From Acidobacteriota bacterium (GTDB taxonomy: Bacteria > Actinomycetota > Actinomycetes > Actinomycetales > Microbacteriaceae), in NCBI GenBank assembly GCA_019351995.1, contig JABBOD010000008.1, positions 1-64,000 on the forward strand: a stretch of 64,000 nucleotides of DNA, read 5' to 3'. A program made the translations under genes and the position numbers. Shown piece by piece: positions 52,331-61,067 of this stretch; position 1 is the first letter of the stretch; the number at the start of each line of letters is the position of its first letter. The notes under the pieces are model-generated. The model did no database searches. It was not told the DNA's origin and saw nothing but the letters and a program-made list of their open reading frames with translations.

Positions 52331-53347
52331 CTAGGACTTGGCCGCGAGGTGATCGCTGAGTGCCGGGATAACAGTTTCGCCGTACACCCGGAGAGTTTCC
52401 TCCTTGTTGTCGTGCTGGAGGTAACCGGCGAACTGGTCGACACCGATCGACTTGAGCTCCTCGAGCTTGTCGATGTGCTGCTGGGCCGTGCCGAGCAGGC
52501 AGAACCGGTCGACGATCTCATCGGGGACGAAGTCGACATGGTCGTTTCCCGCCTTGCCGTGCGAGTTGTAGTCGTAGCCGGTGCGGCCCTCGATGTAGTC
52601 GGTGAGCGCCTTCGGGACGCTGCCGTCCGCGCCGTACTTGGCCACGATATCCGCGACGTGGTTGCCGACCATGCCGCCGAACCAGCGGCACTGGTTGCGC
52701 ATGTGCTCCCAGTCGTCACCGATATAGAAGGGCGCGGCCACACAAAAGGTGATGGAGTCGGGATCGCGGCCCGCAGCCTCGGCTGCGTCACGAACGGTCT
52801 TGATCATCCACTTCGCGATGTCGACGTCGGCGAGCTGCAGGATGAAACCGTCGCCCACCTCGCCGGTCAGCTTGAGGGCGAGAGGGCCATAGGCAGCAAC
52901 CCAGACCTCGAGCTCGCTGCCGGTGCTCCACGGGAAGCGGAGGTTCGCCCCGTTGTACTCGACCTCGCGGCTGTTTCCGAGCTCACGGATGACGTGGATC
53001 GCCTCGCGCAGCTCTGTGAGGGTCGTCGGCTTGCCATTGGTGACACGCACCGCCGAGTCGCCGCGCCCGATGCCGACAACGGTCCGGTTGCCGTACATCT
53101 CGTTCAGGGTCGCGAAAACGGATGCCGTGACGGTCCAGTCGCGGGTCGCCGGGTTGGTGACGAAGGGGCCGACCTTCACCTTGCGCGTCTCCGCGAGGAT
53201 CTGGCTGTAGATCACGTACGGCTCCTGCCAGAGCAGGTGACTGTCGAAGGTCCAGACGTGGCTGAAGCCGTGCTGCTCGGCCAGTTTCGCGAGCGCGACT
53301 GTGCGTGACGCGGGCGGGTTGGTCTGCAGAACTGCGCCGAAATCCAT
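52331..53347 (-). CDS. LLM-class F420-dependent oxidoreductase (TIGR03842-like) of the pyrimidine cluster
   Basis: It has 338 residues with the luciferase-like barrel: FGAVLQTNPPASRTVALAKLAEQHGFSHVWTFDSHLLW, VGPFVTNPATRDWTVTASVFATLNEM, RTVVGIGRGDSAVR and WVAAYGPLALKLTGEVGDGFIL. The family is known to accompany dihydropyrimidinase genes. Its reaction there is not established to my knowledge; because no dihydropyrimidine dehydrogenase is present, F420-linked reduction of uracil or thymine is an attractive guess. AGGAG stands before the ATG. Confidence 0.85.
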   Translation of the reverse strand: MDFGAVLQTNPPASRTVALAKLAEQHGFSHVWTFDSHLLWQEPYVIYSQILAETRKVKVGPFVTNPATRDWTVTASVFATLNEMYGNRTVVGIGRGDSAVRVTNGKPTTLTELREAIHVIRELGNSREVEYNGANLRFPWSTGSELEVWVAAYGPLALKLTGEVGDGFILQLADVDIAKWMIKTVRDAAEAAGRDPDSITFCVAAPFYIGDDWEHMRNQCRWFGGMVGNHVADIVAKYGADGSVPKALTDYIEGRTGYDYNSHGKAGNDHVDFVPDEIVDRFCLLGTAQQHIDKLEELKSIGVDQFAGYLQHDNKEETLRVYGETVIPALSDHLAAKS

Positions 53348-53356
53348 GGTGTGCTC

Positions 53357-54790
53357 CTAGATCAGGTACTGCGACAGGCCCCGCTTGACGAAACGGCCGT
53401 CGCCCGACGCGCCCAGGTACTGGCCACGGTCGATGATGACCTTGCCGCGGCTGAGCACCGTGTCGACGTGTCCGTCGATCTCGAAGCCCTCCCACGCGGA
53501 GTGGTCCATGTTCATGTGGTGGGTGGCCGCCGAGATGGTGGTGTGACCGTTCGGGTCGTAGATCACGACGTCACCGTCGGCGCCGGGCGCGATCACCCCC
53601 TTCTTGCCGTACATGCCGAACATGCGTGCGGGGGTGGTGCTGGTCAGCTCGACCCACCGCTCCAGAGTGAGCTGACCGGTGACGACGCCCTGGTACATGA
53701 GGTCCATGCGGTGTTCGAGAGAGCCGATCCCGTTCGGGATCTTGCGGAAGTCGCCGAGCCCGAGGTCCTTCTGACCTTTCATGCAGAACGGGCAGTGGTC
53801 GGTGGAGACCATCTGCAGGTCGTTGGTGCGCAGCGCCCGCCACATGTGATCCTGGTGGCCCTCTTCGCGCGATCGCAGCGGCGTCGAGCACACCCACTTC
53901 GCGCCCTCGAACGCGCCCCACTCGTCGCTGCTGGCCCCGAGCTGCTCCTCCAGCGAGAGATACAGGTACTGCGGGCAGGTCTCGCCGAAGACGTTCTGCC
54001 CCTTGTCACGTGCCCAGGCGAGCTGCTCCACTGCCTGCTTGGCGCTGACGTGCACGACGTAGAGCGGGGCACCGGTGAGGTTCGCGAGCATGATCGCGCG
54101 GTGGGTCGCCTCCTCCTCCATCTGCCAGGCGCGCGCGATGCCGTGATAAAGCGGCGTGTTCTTGCCGGCGGCCACCAGTTGCTCGGCGAGCACGTCGATC
54201 GCCGGGCCGTTCTCGGCGTGCATCATCGTGAGCAAGCCGATGTCCGCGGCCTTCTGCATCGCGCGGACGATCTGGCCGTCATCCGAGTAGAAGACCCCCG
54301 GGTACGCCATGAACATCTTGTAGCTGGTGATGCCCTCGTCGACGAAGCCCGACATCGCCTTCAGCGACTCCTCGTCGACCCCTCCCATGATCTGGTGGAA
54401 GCCATAGTCGATCGCGCAGTTGCCCTCCGCCTTGGCGTGCCACGTGGCCAAGCCGTCCTGGATGCGGGTGCCGGTCGTCTGCACGGCGAAGTCGATCACC
54501 GTGGTCGTGCCGCCCCACGCGGCGGCCCGCGTCCCGGTCTCGAAGGTGTCAGACGCCTCCGTGCCCCCGAAAGGCAGCTCGAAGTGGGTGTGCGCGTCGA
54601 TCCCTCCCGGGATGACGTACTTGCCTCGGGCGTCAATGATGGTGTCGACCGACTCCGTGAGCTCGGTGCCGAGCAGCACCGAGCCGGGTGCCAGGACTCC
54701 GACGATCTTTTCGCCGTCGATCAGGACGTCGGCAGGGCCGCGCCCGGTTGCCGACACCACGGTGCCGCCGGTGATGAGAGTTGTCGCCAT
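53357..54790 (-). CDS. hydA: Dihydropyrimidinase
   Basis: It has 477 residues. The amidohydrolase metal sites are visible: GGIDAHTHFELPFGG, the carbamylated Lys in TSYKMFMAYPG, MMHAENG and VVHVSAKQAVEQ, and TDHCPF. The enzyme opens dihydrouracil or dihydrothymine to the N-carbamoyl beta-amino acid. ATG at 54790 has GGAGG 6 bases upstream; the open frame before it is not used. Confidence 0.93.
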   Translation of the reverse strand: MATTLITGGTVVSATGRGPADVLIDGEKIVGVLAPGSVLLGTELTESVDTIIDARGKYVIPGGIDAHTHFELPFGGTEASDTFETGTRAAAWGGTTTVIDFAVQTTGTRIQDGLATWHAKAEGNCAIDYGFHQIMGGVDEESLKAMSGFVDEGITSYKMFMAYPGVFYSDDGQIVRAMQKAADIGLLTMMHAENGPAIDVLAEQLVAAGKNTPLYHGIARAWQMEEEATHRAIMLANLTGAPLYVVHVSAKQAVEQLAWARDKGQNVFGETCPQYLYLSLEEQLGASSDEWGAFEGAKWVCSTPLRSREEGHQDHMWRALRTNDLQMVSTDHCPFCMKGQKDLGLGDFRKIPNGIGSLEHRMDLMYQGVVTGQLTLERWVELTSTTPARMFGMYGKKGVIAPGADGDVVIYDPNGHTTISAATHHMNMDHSAWEGFEIDGHVDTVLSRGKVIIDRGQYLGASGDGRFVKRGLSQYLI

Positions 54791-54833
54791 CAAGTACCTC
54801 CGGTGAGTGAGTGTGTCGCAGACGGTGTGAAAA

Positions 54834-55682
54834 TCAGGGCTTCGGGATGCTGGTGTACGACTCGGGGCGGCGGTCACGGTAGAACTGCCAGTCGTCGCGC
54901 ATCTCCTGCACCATGTCCATCTCCAGGTCGCGGATCATGAGCTCCTCGCTCGAACCCGAACCGCGCTCGCCGACGAAGTTGCCGCGCGGATCGATGACCT
55001 GGCTGGTGCCGTAGAAGTCGACGGCAAGCTCGCCGTACTCGTTGTCCTCGCGCCCGACCCGGTTGGGCTGCAGCACGAAGTAGCCGTTGGCGACAGCGGC
55101 GCACGGACCCTCGACCTCCCAGAGCCGGTTGGACAGACCGGGTTTCGTGGCGTTCGGGTTGAACACCATGTGCGCGCCGTTCAGGCCGAGCTCGCGCCAC
55201 CCCTCGGGGAAGTGCCGGTCGTAGCAGATGTAGACACCGACTTTGCCGACCGCGGTGTCGAACACCGGGTAACCCAGGTTGCCGGGACGGAAGTAGAACT
55301 TCTCCCAGAAGCGGTCGAGATGCGGGATGTGGTGCTTGCGGTACTTGCCCAGGATCGTGCCATCGCTGTCGACCACCACCGCGGTGTTGTAGTAAACGCC
55401 CGTCATGTCCTCCTCGTAGATCGGCAGCACCATCACCAGGTTCAGCTCCCTCGCCAGCGCGGCGAACTTCTGCACGATGGGACCGTCTGCCGGCTCGGCG
55501 TAACGGTAGTACTTCTTGTCTTCGGTGATGCCGAAATACGGACCGTAGAACAGCTCCTGGAAGCAGATGATCTGCGCGCCTGCCGCCGCCGCGTCGCGCG
55601 CGAACTGCTCATGCTTCGCGATCATCGACTCCTTGTCACCGGTCCAGGTGGTCTGGGTGATGGCAGCGCGCACGATCGTCAT
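54834..55682 (-). CDS. Beta-ureidopropionase-like nitrilase-superfamily amidohydrolase
   Basis: It has 282 residues. The catalytic triad is visible: Glu in CFQELFYGPYF, Lys in GKYRKHHIPH, Cys in VGVYICYDRHFPEGWRELGLNGA. The HFPEGWRELGLNGAHMVFNP segment is typical of beta-ureidopropionases, which release beta-alanine, CO2 and ammonia, the step after dihydropyrimidinase. It is the first gene of the cluster, divergent from the MocR regulator; GGGAGAA precedes the ATG at 55682. Confidence 0.9.
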   Translation of the reverse strand: MTIVRAAITQTTWTGDKESMIAKHEQFARDAAAAGAQIICFQELFYGPYFGITEDKKYYRYAEPADGPIVQKFAALARELNLVMVLPIYEEDMTGVYYNTAVVVDSDGTILGKYRKHHIPHLDRFWEKFYFRPGNLGYPVFDTAVGKVGVYICYDRHFPEGWRELGLNGAHMVFNPNATKPGLSNRLWEVEGPCAAVANGYFVLQPNRVGREDNEYGELAVDFYGTSQVIDPRGNFVGERGSGSSEELMIRDLEMDMVQEMRDDWQFYRDRRPESYTSIPKP

Positions 55683-55751
55683 GATGAGTTCTCCCTCGTG
55701 GCCTTCTTCGGCCGTCTTGCTTTTTGTTATTGTTCGCCGTAAACATTTCAC

Positions 55752-55771
55752 TGACGTTACGGATCGTGACG
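55752..55771. promoter_or_regulatory. Direct repeat TGACG in the divergent control region
   Basis: TGACG occurs at 55752 and 55767 (15-base period) in the 115-base gap between the nitrilase-type gene and the MocR gene. MocR-type regulators often bind direct repeats, so these are possible operator half-sites. The repeats are short and the evidence is weak. Confidence 0.3.
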
Positions 55772-55797
55772 CTGGCGTAAAAGGTACGGCGGTTCGG

Positions 55798-57120
55798 ATG
55801 AAGTCGGTAGCCCTCGCGATCGAGGAACGTTCCCCGCAGGGGATCGCCACCGGTATTGCACGCCTCATCACCAGCGGCGACCTGGTCGCCGGCGACCGGC
55901 TGCCGACCGTGCGCGACCTCGCGGTGGATCTTGGCGTCAGCCCGGCAACCGTCAGTCACGCCTGGCAGACCCTCGCATCCGCGGGGCTGATCACCAGCAG
56001 GGGCCGCAGCGGGAGCTTCGTGCGGTCGGCACCGCGGGAGTGGCTCCCCCGGCGCTACCGCGACCTGGGCGCCTCGCACGAAGCGCGACTCGACCTCTCG
56101 CGCGGCACCCCCGATCCGGACCTGTTGCCGGTGCTCGGTCCCGCGCTCTCGCGGATCTCGGCTCGCGCAGACACGCAGAGCTACCAGCAGCTGCCCGACA
56201 TCCCCGAGTTGCACGACCTGATGCGGGAGAGCTGGCCATCCCCCGTCGAGTCGATCACCGTGACGAACGGCGCCCTGGATGCCATCGATCGCGCGCTGTC
56301 GACGATCACGCGGTTCGGCGACCGGATCGTCGTCGAGAATCCGACCTTCCCGCCCTTCATGGATCTCCTCGAGCAGTACGGCCTCGAGCCGGTACCCGTC
56401 CATCTCGACGAGCAGGGCATGATCCCGACCGAGTTCACCAGAGCACTCGCCTCGAGCCCGGCGATGGTGGTGCTGCAGCCGCGCGCCCACAACCCCACCG
56501 GTGTCTCGCTGTCCCCGGCGCGGGCCCACGAGCTGGCATCGCTGCTGCGTCGCAGCCGCACCGCCGAGAACGCGGTCGTTCTCGAAGACGATCACTCGGG
56601 CGCGATCAGCTCGAAGCCGGATGTGTCCCTCGCCAGCTGGATCCCGGATCGCGTGCTGCACGTGCGCAGCTTCTCGAAGTCGCACGGGCCCGATCTGCGG
56701 ATCGGCGCACTCGGCGGACCACGCGCACTCGTCGATCGCGTCGTGGCGCGACGACTGCTCGGACCCGGCTGGACGTCTCGCCTGATGCAGGCGATCCTCT
56801 ACGAACTGCTCACGGATCCCGACTCCGTGGCGCAGGTGGATGCCGCGCGTGACATCTACCAGCGTCGCCAGGGCGAGGTCGTGGCCGCCGTGCACGCCGC
56901 AGGCGGGAGCATGCGGGCCGGCGACGGCGTGAACGCGTGGTTGCGGGTCAGCGACGAGCGCTCGGCGATCGTGCATCTGGCGGCCGCCGGCATCCGAGTC
57001 GCGCCCGGGGCACCGTTTCAACTCGGCGAGCCGGGCGGGTTCGTGCGGGTGACCGTCGGGATGGTGCGCGAGGAGGTCGCGGCCGTCGGGGCGGCGCTCG
57101 CTTCCGCGGCGACGGCGTGA
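55798..57120 (+). CDS. MocR-type (GntR family with aminotransferase domain) regulator
   Basis: It has 440 residues. The N-terminal winged helix is RLITSGDLVAGDRLPTVRDLAVDLGVSPATVSHAW. A fold-type I aminotransferase domain follows, with VLQPRAHNPTGVS, VVLEDDHSGAI and the PLP Lys in SFSKSHGPDLRIG. Such proteins sense amino compounds through PLP. Divergent from the pyrimidine degradation genes, it is their likely regulator, responding to beta-alanine or a relative (inference). Confidence 0.85.
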   Translation: MKSVALAIEERSPQGIATGIARLITSGDLVAGDRLPTVRDLAVDLGVSPATVSHAWQTLASAGLITSRGRSGSFVRSAPREWLPRRYRDLGASHEARLDLSRGTPDPDLLPVLGPALSRISARADTQSYQQLPDIPELHDLMRESWPSPVESITVTNGALDAIDRALSTITRFGDRIVVENPTFPPFMDLLEQYGLEPVPVHLDEQGMIPTEFTRALASSPAMVVLQPRAHNPTGVSLSPARAHELASLLRRSRTAENAVVLEDDHSGAISSKPDVSLASWIPDRVLHVRSFSKSHGPDLRIGALGGPRALVDRVVARRLLGPGWTSRLMQAILYELLTDPDSVAQVDAARDIYQRRQGEVVAAVHAAGGSMRAGDGVNAWLRVSDERSAIVHLAAAGIRVAPGAPFQLGEPGGFVRVTVGMVREEVAAVGAALASAATA

Positions 57121-57143
57121 CCTCGTCCCCCCGTCTCGACCCG

Positions 57144-57149
57144 TATGGT
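57144..57149 (+). promoter_or_regulatory. Leaderless-type -10 element TATGGT of fbiA
   Basis: TATGGT followed by 6 bases and ATG at 57156. It favours that start over the GTG at 57117 which overlaps the MocR stop. Confidence 0.4.
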
Positions 57150-57155
57150 CGAACC

Positions 57156-58145
57156 ATGAAGGTCGTGGTGCTCGCCGGTGGAGTGGGTGGTTCACGTTTC
57201 CTGCTCGGGATGCGTGCCGAGCTGCGCAACACCCATCCGGATGCCGAACTGACCGCGATCGTGAACACGGGCGACGATCTGTGGCTCGCCGGGCTGAGGA
57301 TCACCCCCGACCTCGACACGATCCTGTATACGCTCGCCGGCATCAACGACACCGAACGCGGCTGGGGTCGTGTCGGGGAGACCGAGCGCGTCTCGACCGA
57401 GCTCGCAGCCTGGGGAATCGGCCACTCATGGTTCACCCTGGGCGACCTGGATCTTGCGGCGTCGATCGCGCGCTCCTCCTGGCTGCGGGAGGGAGTCCCG
57501 CTGCACGAGGTGGTGGAGCGTCTGCAAGCTCGGTGGCCGCTGGGCCTGCGGATGCTCCCGGCCACGGACGATGAGGTCGAAACGCACGTGCGGGTCGAGG
57601 GCCGAACGATGCACTTCCAGGAATGGTGGACGCGATACCGAGCCTCGCTGCCCGCTGTCGCATTCGAGCAACTCGGTGTGGAATCCTCCACCCCGGCGCC
57701 TGGCGTCATCGCCGCTCTGGAGTCGGCCGACGTGATCGTGCTGGCACCGTCGAACCCGGTGGTGTCCATCGGGACGATTCTGGGCATCCCCGGTCTGCGG
57801 GACGCACTGCGGGCCAGCACCGCCCCGGTCGTCGGTGTGTCGCCGATCATCGGCGGGAGTGTCGTTCGCGGCATGGCGGATTCGTGCCTCACCACGATCG
57901 GGGTCGAGACGGATGCCGCGGCCGTGGCTCGGCACTATGGCTCTCGACACAGCTCAAGCAGCGGCATCCTCGACGGCTGGCTCGTCGACACCGCCGACGA
58001 GGCCGCGACCGAGCCGCTCACAGCCGAGGGAATTGCCACGCGCGCCGTGCCGTTGTGGATGCGTGACGAGCCCATGAGCGCGGCGATCGCAGCCGCCGCC
58101 CTCGAGCTGGCTCAGCAGCTCGCCCGGGACGCCGACGCCGACTGA
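57156..58145 (+). CDS. fbiA: F420 biosynthesis: 2-phospho-L-lactate transferase (FbiA/CofD)
   Basis: It has 329 residues. VVVLAGGVGGSRFLLGM, VNTGDDLWLAGLRITPDLDTILYTLAG and VIVLAPSNPVVSIGTILGIPGL are the family's nucleotide and Fo-binding motifs. The enzyme joins the activated three-carbon phosphate to the deazaflavin Fo, giving (dehydro-)F420-0. Its usual neighbour fbiB is not present here; fbiD is, convergent and 9 bases away. Confidence 0.93.
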   Translation: MKVVVLAGGVGGSRFLLGMRAELRNTHPDAELTAIVNTGDDLWLAGLRITPDLDTILYTLAGINDTERGWGRVGETERVSTELAAWGIGHSWFTLGDLDLAASIARSSWLREGVPLHEVVERLQARWPLGLRMLPATDDEVETHVRVEGRTMHFQEWWTRYRASLPAVAFEQLGVESSTPAPGVIAALESADVIVLAPSNPVVSIGTILGIPGLRDALRASTAPVVGVSPIIGGSVVRGMADSCLTTIGVETDAAAVARHYGSRHSSSSGILDGWLVDTADEAATEPLTAEGIATRAVPLWMRDEPMSAAIAAAALELAQQLARDADAD

Positions 58146-58154
58146 AGGGAGTCG

Positions 58155-58820
58155 TCAGGTCCCCATCGCACGCGCCGGCCCCATCGCACGCGCCCCGCTC
58201 ACACGCGCCGGCCCGATCGCGCTGGCCGGCCCCGCCGCCAAAGCGGCGCGAGTCGCGGCCCCGAGACCGAGCGTCCGTGCCACCTCGAGCTGCTCGACGG
58301 TATCCACGTCCGCCGTCACGGTGCTCTCGGCCGGGAGCGTGAGTGGCAGCAAGCCGAGCGCGCGGTGCGCGGCGGCCGAGCCGGGGCCGAACGCGGTGAG
58401 CAGCGGAACCCCGGCGGCAGCGGTCACCAGGGTCGTGCCGGAGCTCTCGCGGTCGGCGACGAAGGTGCGCGGGTGGGAGGAGGCCAGTTGCGCCGCGGCC
58501 TCGAGTGCGTCGGCAAGATCCTCGGGGCGCAGCGACGGCAGATCGCCGAGCAGGACAGCCCGGGGCTCATCGGGGGCGAGCGCCGCCGCGGTGCGGACCG
58601 CGGAGTCGATTCCGGCGGGCACCCCCTCCTCGACGAGCTCGGCAGCAGGAGGACGGAAGGCGGGGTCGGAGGTCACGACCAGCACCCGCCCGACCGAGAG
58701 ACAGGCGACGGCCGCCGCGACGGTGTCGAGCGCGATCGCCCGGGCGAAGTCCGCCCCGAGGCCGAGGCGCGACTTGGCGGTCGCCGCCGGTTTCACCGGG
58801 ATGATGATGGTCCACTGCAT
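58155..58820 (-). CDS. fbiD: F420 biosynthesis: phosphoenolpyruvate/phospholactate guanylyltransferase (FbiD/CofC)
   Basis: It has 221 residues: IIIPVKPAATAKSRLG (nucleotide loop), VLVVTSDPAFRPPA, AVLLGDLPSLRPEDLADAL (metal-binding Asp) and SSGTTLVTAAAG. The enzyme makes the guanylated precursor used by FbiA. ATG at 58820 gives the family start. The last 30 residues are a repeat-coded tail of Gly, Pro, Ala, Arg and Met, outside the fold. Confidence 0.88.
   Translation of the reverse strand: MQWTIIIPVKPAATAKSRLGLGADFARAIALDTVAAAVACLSVGRVLVVTSDPAFRPPAAELVEEGVPAGIDSAVRTAAALAPDEPRAVLLGDLPSLRPEDLADALEAAAQLASSHPRTFVADRESSGTTLVTAAAGVPLLTAFGPGSAAAHRALGLLPLTLPAESTVTADVDTVEQLEVARTLGLGAATRAALAAGPASAIGPARVSGARAMGPARAMGT
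58161..58229. repeat. 18-bp tandem repeats in the 3' end of fbiD
   Basis: Two near-identical 18-base units (58161-58178 and 58179-58196, differing at two bases) are followed by a 15-base and another 18-base degenerate unit. Being mostly multiples of three they add hexapeptides of the kind AMGPAR to the protein. Confidence 0.65.
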
Positions 58821-58868
58821 GTGATCAGTCTGCGCGAAAGGTCCAGCCGATTTCGTCAGGCCCACAGC

Positions 58869-61067
58869 TCACCCTGGCCTTCCCGGGTCGGCCCGCACAC
58901 GTGCGATCATCGAGGCGGGCAGGAAGATCGCGCGCAGACGCACGCCGGGGGCAACCGACCGCGCGATGGCGCGGCGAAGCGCGCGCAGTTCGTGCAATCG
59001 GAGCGGTGCAGCGTCCGGTCGGCCGTACGCCGTGGTCTCCACCTGGCCGCGGAAATCAGCAATCACCGACGAGTCACCGTCGAGCACCCTGGCGAGTCGC
59101 GCCGCAAACTCACGCGCGGTCTCGGTGTCAGGGGCAGCCCAGCCATGATCGCGGGCCGTATCCCGCACCTCCGCCCACGCATGGACAGCGGGCTCGCGTC
59201 CGTTCGCGATCGCCATCTCACGACGCCAGCGGACAGCCGTCCTGGCGATCAGGGGGCTCAGACCGGCCCCGAGGATGATCAGCAGCACGATCAGCGCCAC
59301 GAGCGGCGTCGCATCGACCCCGCGGCTCGCGCCGGCCGCGGGAGACGACGCCGCATCGCTGGGAAGGGTGCGTCCGGCATTCGCGGTCGGAGTCGCTGTC
59401 GCGGCGGCAGCGCCCGTTGCGGCGCTGGTGGGGGCGGCACTGGGCAGCTGATCGACCGCAGCCGGCACCGAGTAGTCCGGCAGAGCGCCACGACCGGGCG
59501 TCGGCTCGAAGCGCAGCCAGCCGATCCCGTCAAAGTACAACTCCGGCCAGGCGTGCAGGTCATGAGTGGTGACCGTGTACACCGTCTTGCCGTTCTTGAT
59601 CGACGGGACTCCGGGCTGGAAGCCGACGGCGACGCGCGATGGGATGCCGAGCACGCGCGCCATGATCGCCATCGCGGAGGCGAAATGAACGCAGTATCCG
59701 GCCTTTTTCTGCAGGAACTCGGCCACCACGTCCGCACCCGTTCCGTCATAGCCCTGGGCGACGGGTGCCGTCGTCGAGTACGTGAAGAGCGGGCTGGTGA
59801 AGTAGTTCTGCAGCGCGATCGCCTTGTCGTAGTTCGTGGCGGCCGAGCCGGCCACCGCGGTGGCGGTGTCAGAGATGATCTTCGGCAGCCCGGCGGGTAA
59901 CTGCAGGTACGCGTGGCTCGCGACGGGATCGGTGGTCGCCGCCCGCAACTGCGTCAGGTCGGGATGCACCGCGATGAAGCTGGCCGTGTACTTCTGCCCA
60001 CCGACGTTGGTGTTGGTGGAGCGCACCGACAGCCCCGCCGGCTCCCAGAACCAGGTGCCGGTGGTTCCCGTCACCCTGGTCGTCGGGTACGGCACCGGCA
60101 ACCACTGGCCCTGGATGCCACCGACCGTCACCGATGCGGTCTCGTTCGTGCGCGCCACCGCCGCGGTCAGCCCCGCCGCGGCCGGGAACGCCGCCAGGCT
60201 GTTCGTCGGCGTCGTCGGGATCAGCTGAGGTGTCCACGCGCGTCCGTCGAAGTTGGCCAGCGTCGCCAAACGCAGGTAGACCGCTCCGCTATCCGCCGTC
60301 TGGTACGTCACGGCCGTGACCGGGGCAGCTCGGCGGAGGTCGTCACCGAGGTTGATCAGCGGATTGACACCGGTGGAGATGCCCGAGACACCCGACGAGT
60401 CTGCCGGCTGCTGAACCGAAGGCAGAATCGCAGGAACCAGGAAGGAGCCGACCACCACGACCGCCCCCATCACCACCACGGTCGAGCCCGTCGTGCGCTG
60501 ACGGCCAACCCGCAACAGGATGAGGTAGCCGAACGCCGCAAGCACAAACCAGAACGGCTCGGCGAGGTTCGGGCGCACGGCAACGGGCACCGCGAGCAGC
60601 GTGAGAATCGGAAGCGCGGTCAAGGCGGGCGCGATCCGGAGCGAGATGTCGCTGAGCAGCGCAACGCCGATGGCGGTGCACGCGATCAGAAACACGATGC
60701 TCAGCTCCGGCGTGGCCGGGATCGTCTGCGCCGCGATCTGGTTCCACGCGTCGTTGCCGAGCGCCGCGAAGTGCCCCAGGGTTGCCGGCGAGGGGATCAC
60801 GCCGAACAGTGCTGTATCGGCGCCATACCCGACGGTCAGTCCCACCACCCCGACCAGTCCTCCGGCGACGGTCGGCAGCCAGACCCGACGACTCAGCTGG
60901 CGCACCAGCGTGGTGGTGATCAGCACCAGGAGCAGAAACAGCGAGCCGACGACCCACCACGACGAGTCGGAGAGCGTGACGCGCAAACCCGCCAAGGCCA
61001 CGAGGAGGGTCGCGGCGAGAATGATCATGCGCGACCAGGCCCGCCCGGCCGGCTCAGCGTGCACCAC
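58869..61067 (-). CDS. TgpA-type transglutaminase-domain membrane protein
   Basis: It has about 732 residues. Five or six membrane helices lie in the first 220 residues. A periplasmic-side transglutaminase-like core follows with the triad Cys in KKAGYCVHFASAMAIMARVLGIPSRVAVGF, His in THDLHAWPELYF and the following Asp. One more helix (ALIVLLIILGAGL) precedes a cytosolic DUF4129-like end. The family accompanies DUF58 and MoxR proteins; its role in the cell envelope is not known. The start is uncertain: GTG 61067 or 61064 (overlapping the DUF58 stop) or ATG 61028. Confidence 0.82.
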   Translation of the reverse strand: MVHAEPAGRAWSRMIILAATLLVALAGLRVTLSDSSWWVVGSLFLLLVLITTTLVRQLSRRVWLPTVAGGLVGVVGLTVGYGADTALFGVIPSPATLGHFAALGNDAWNQIAAQTIPATPELSIVFLIACTAIGVALLSDISLRIAPALTALPILTLLAVPVAVRPNLAEPFWFVLAAFGYLILLRVGRQRTTGSTVVVMGAVVVVGSFLVPAILPSVQQPADSSGVSGISTGVNPLINLGDDLRRAAPVTAVTYQTADSGAVYLRLATLANFDGRAWTPQLIPTTPTNSLAAFPAAAGLTAAVARTNETASVTVGGIQGQWLPVPYPTTRVTGTTGTWFWEPAGLSVRSTNTNVGGQKYTASFIAVHPDLTQLRAATTDPVASHAYLQLPAGLPKIISDTATAVAGSAATNYDKAIALQNYFTSPLFTYSTTAPVAQGYDGTGADVVAEFLQKKAGYCVHFASAMAIMARVLGIPSRVAVGFQPGVPSIKNGKTVYTVTTHDLHAWPELYFDGIGWLRFEPTPGRGALPDYSVPAAVDQLPSAAPTSAATGAAAATATPTANAGRTLPSDAASSPAAGASRGVDATPLVALIVLLIILGAGLSPLIARTAVRWRREMAIANGREPAVHAWAEVRDTARDHGWAAPDTETAREFAARLARVLDGDSSVIADFRGQVETTAYGRPDAAPLRLHELRALRRAIARSVAPGVRLRAIFLPASMIARVRADPGRPG

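Noticed and set aside
50873-53308. 811-codon plus-strand frame across aminotransferase and LLM genes
   Set aside because: It spans two well-supported genes and their gap on the opposite strand; a high-GC shadow frame.
55636-57195. 519-codon minus-strand frame opposite the MocR gene
   Set aside because: It is antisense to a protein with clear winged-helix and PLP motifs.
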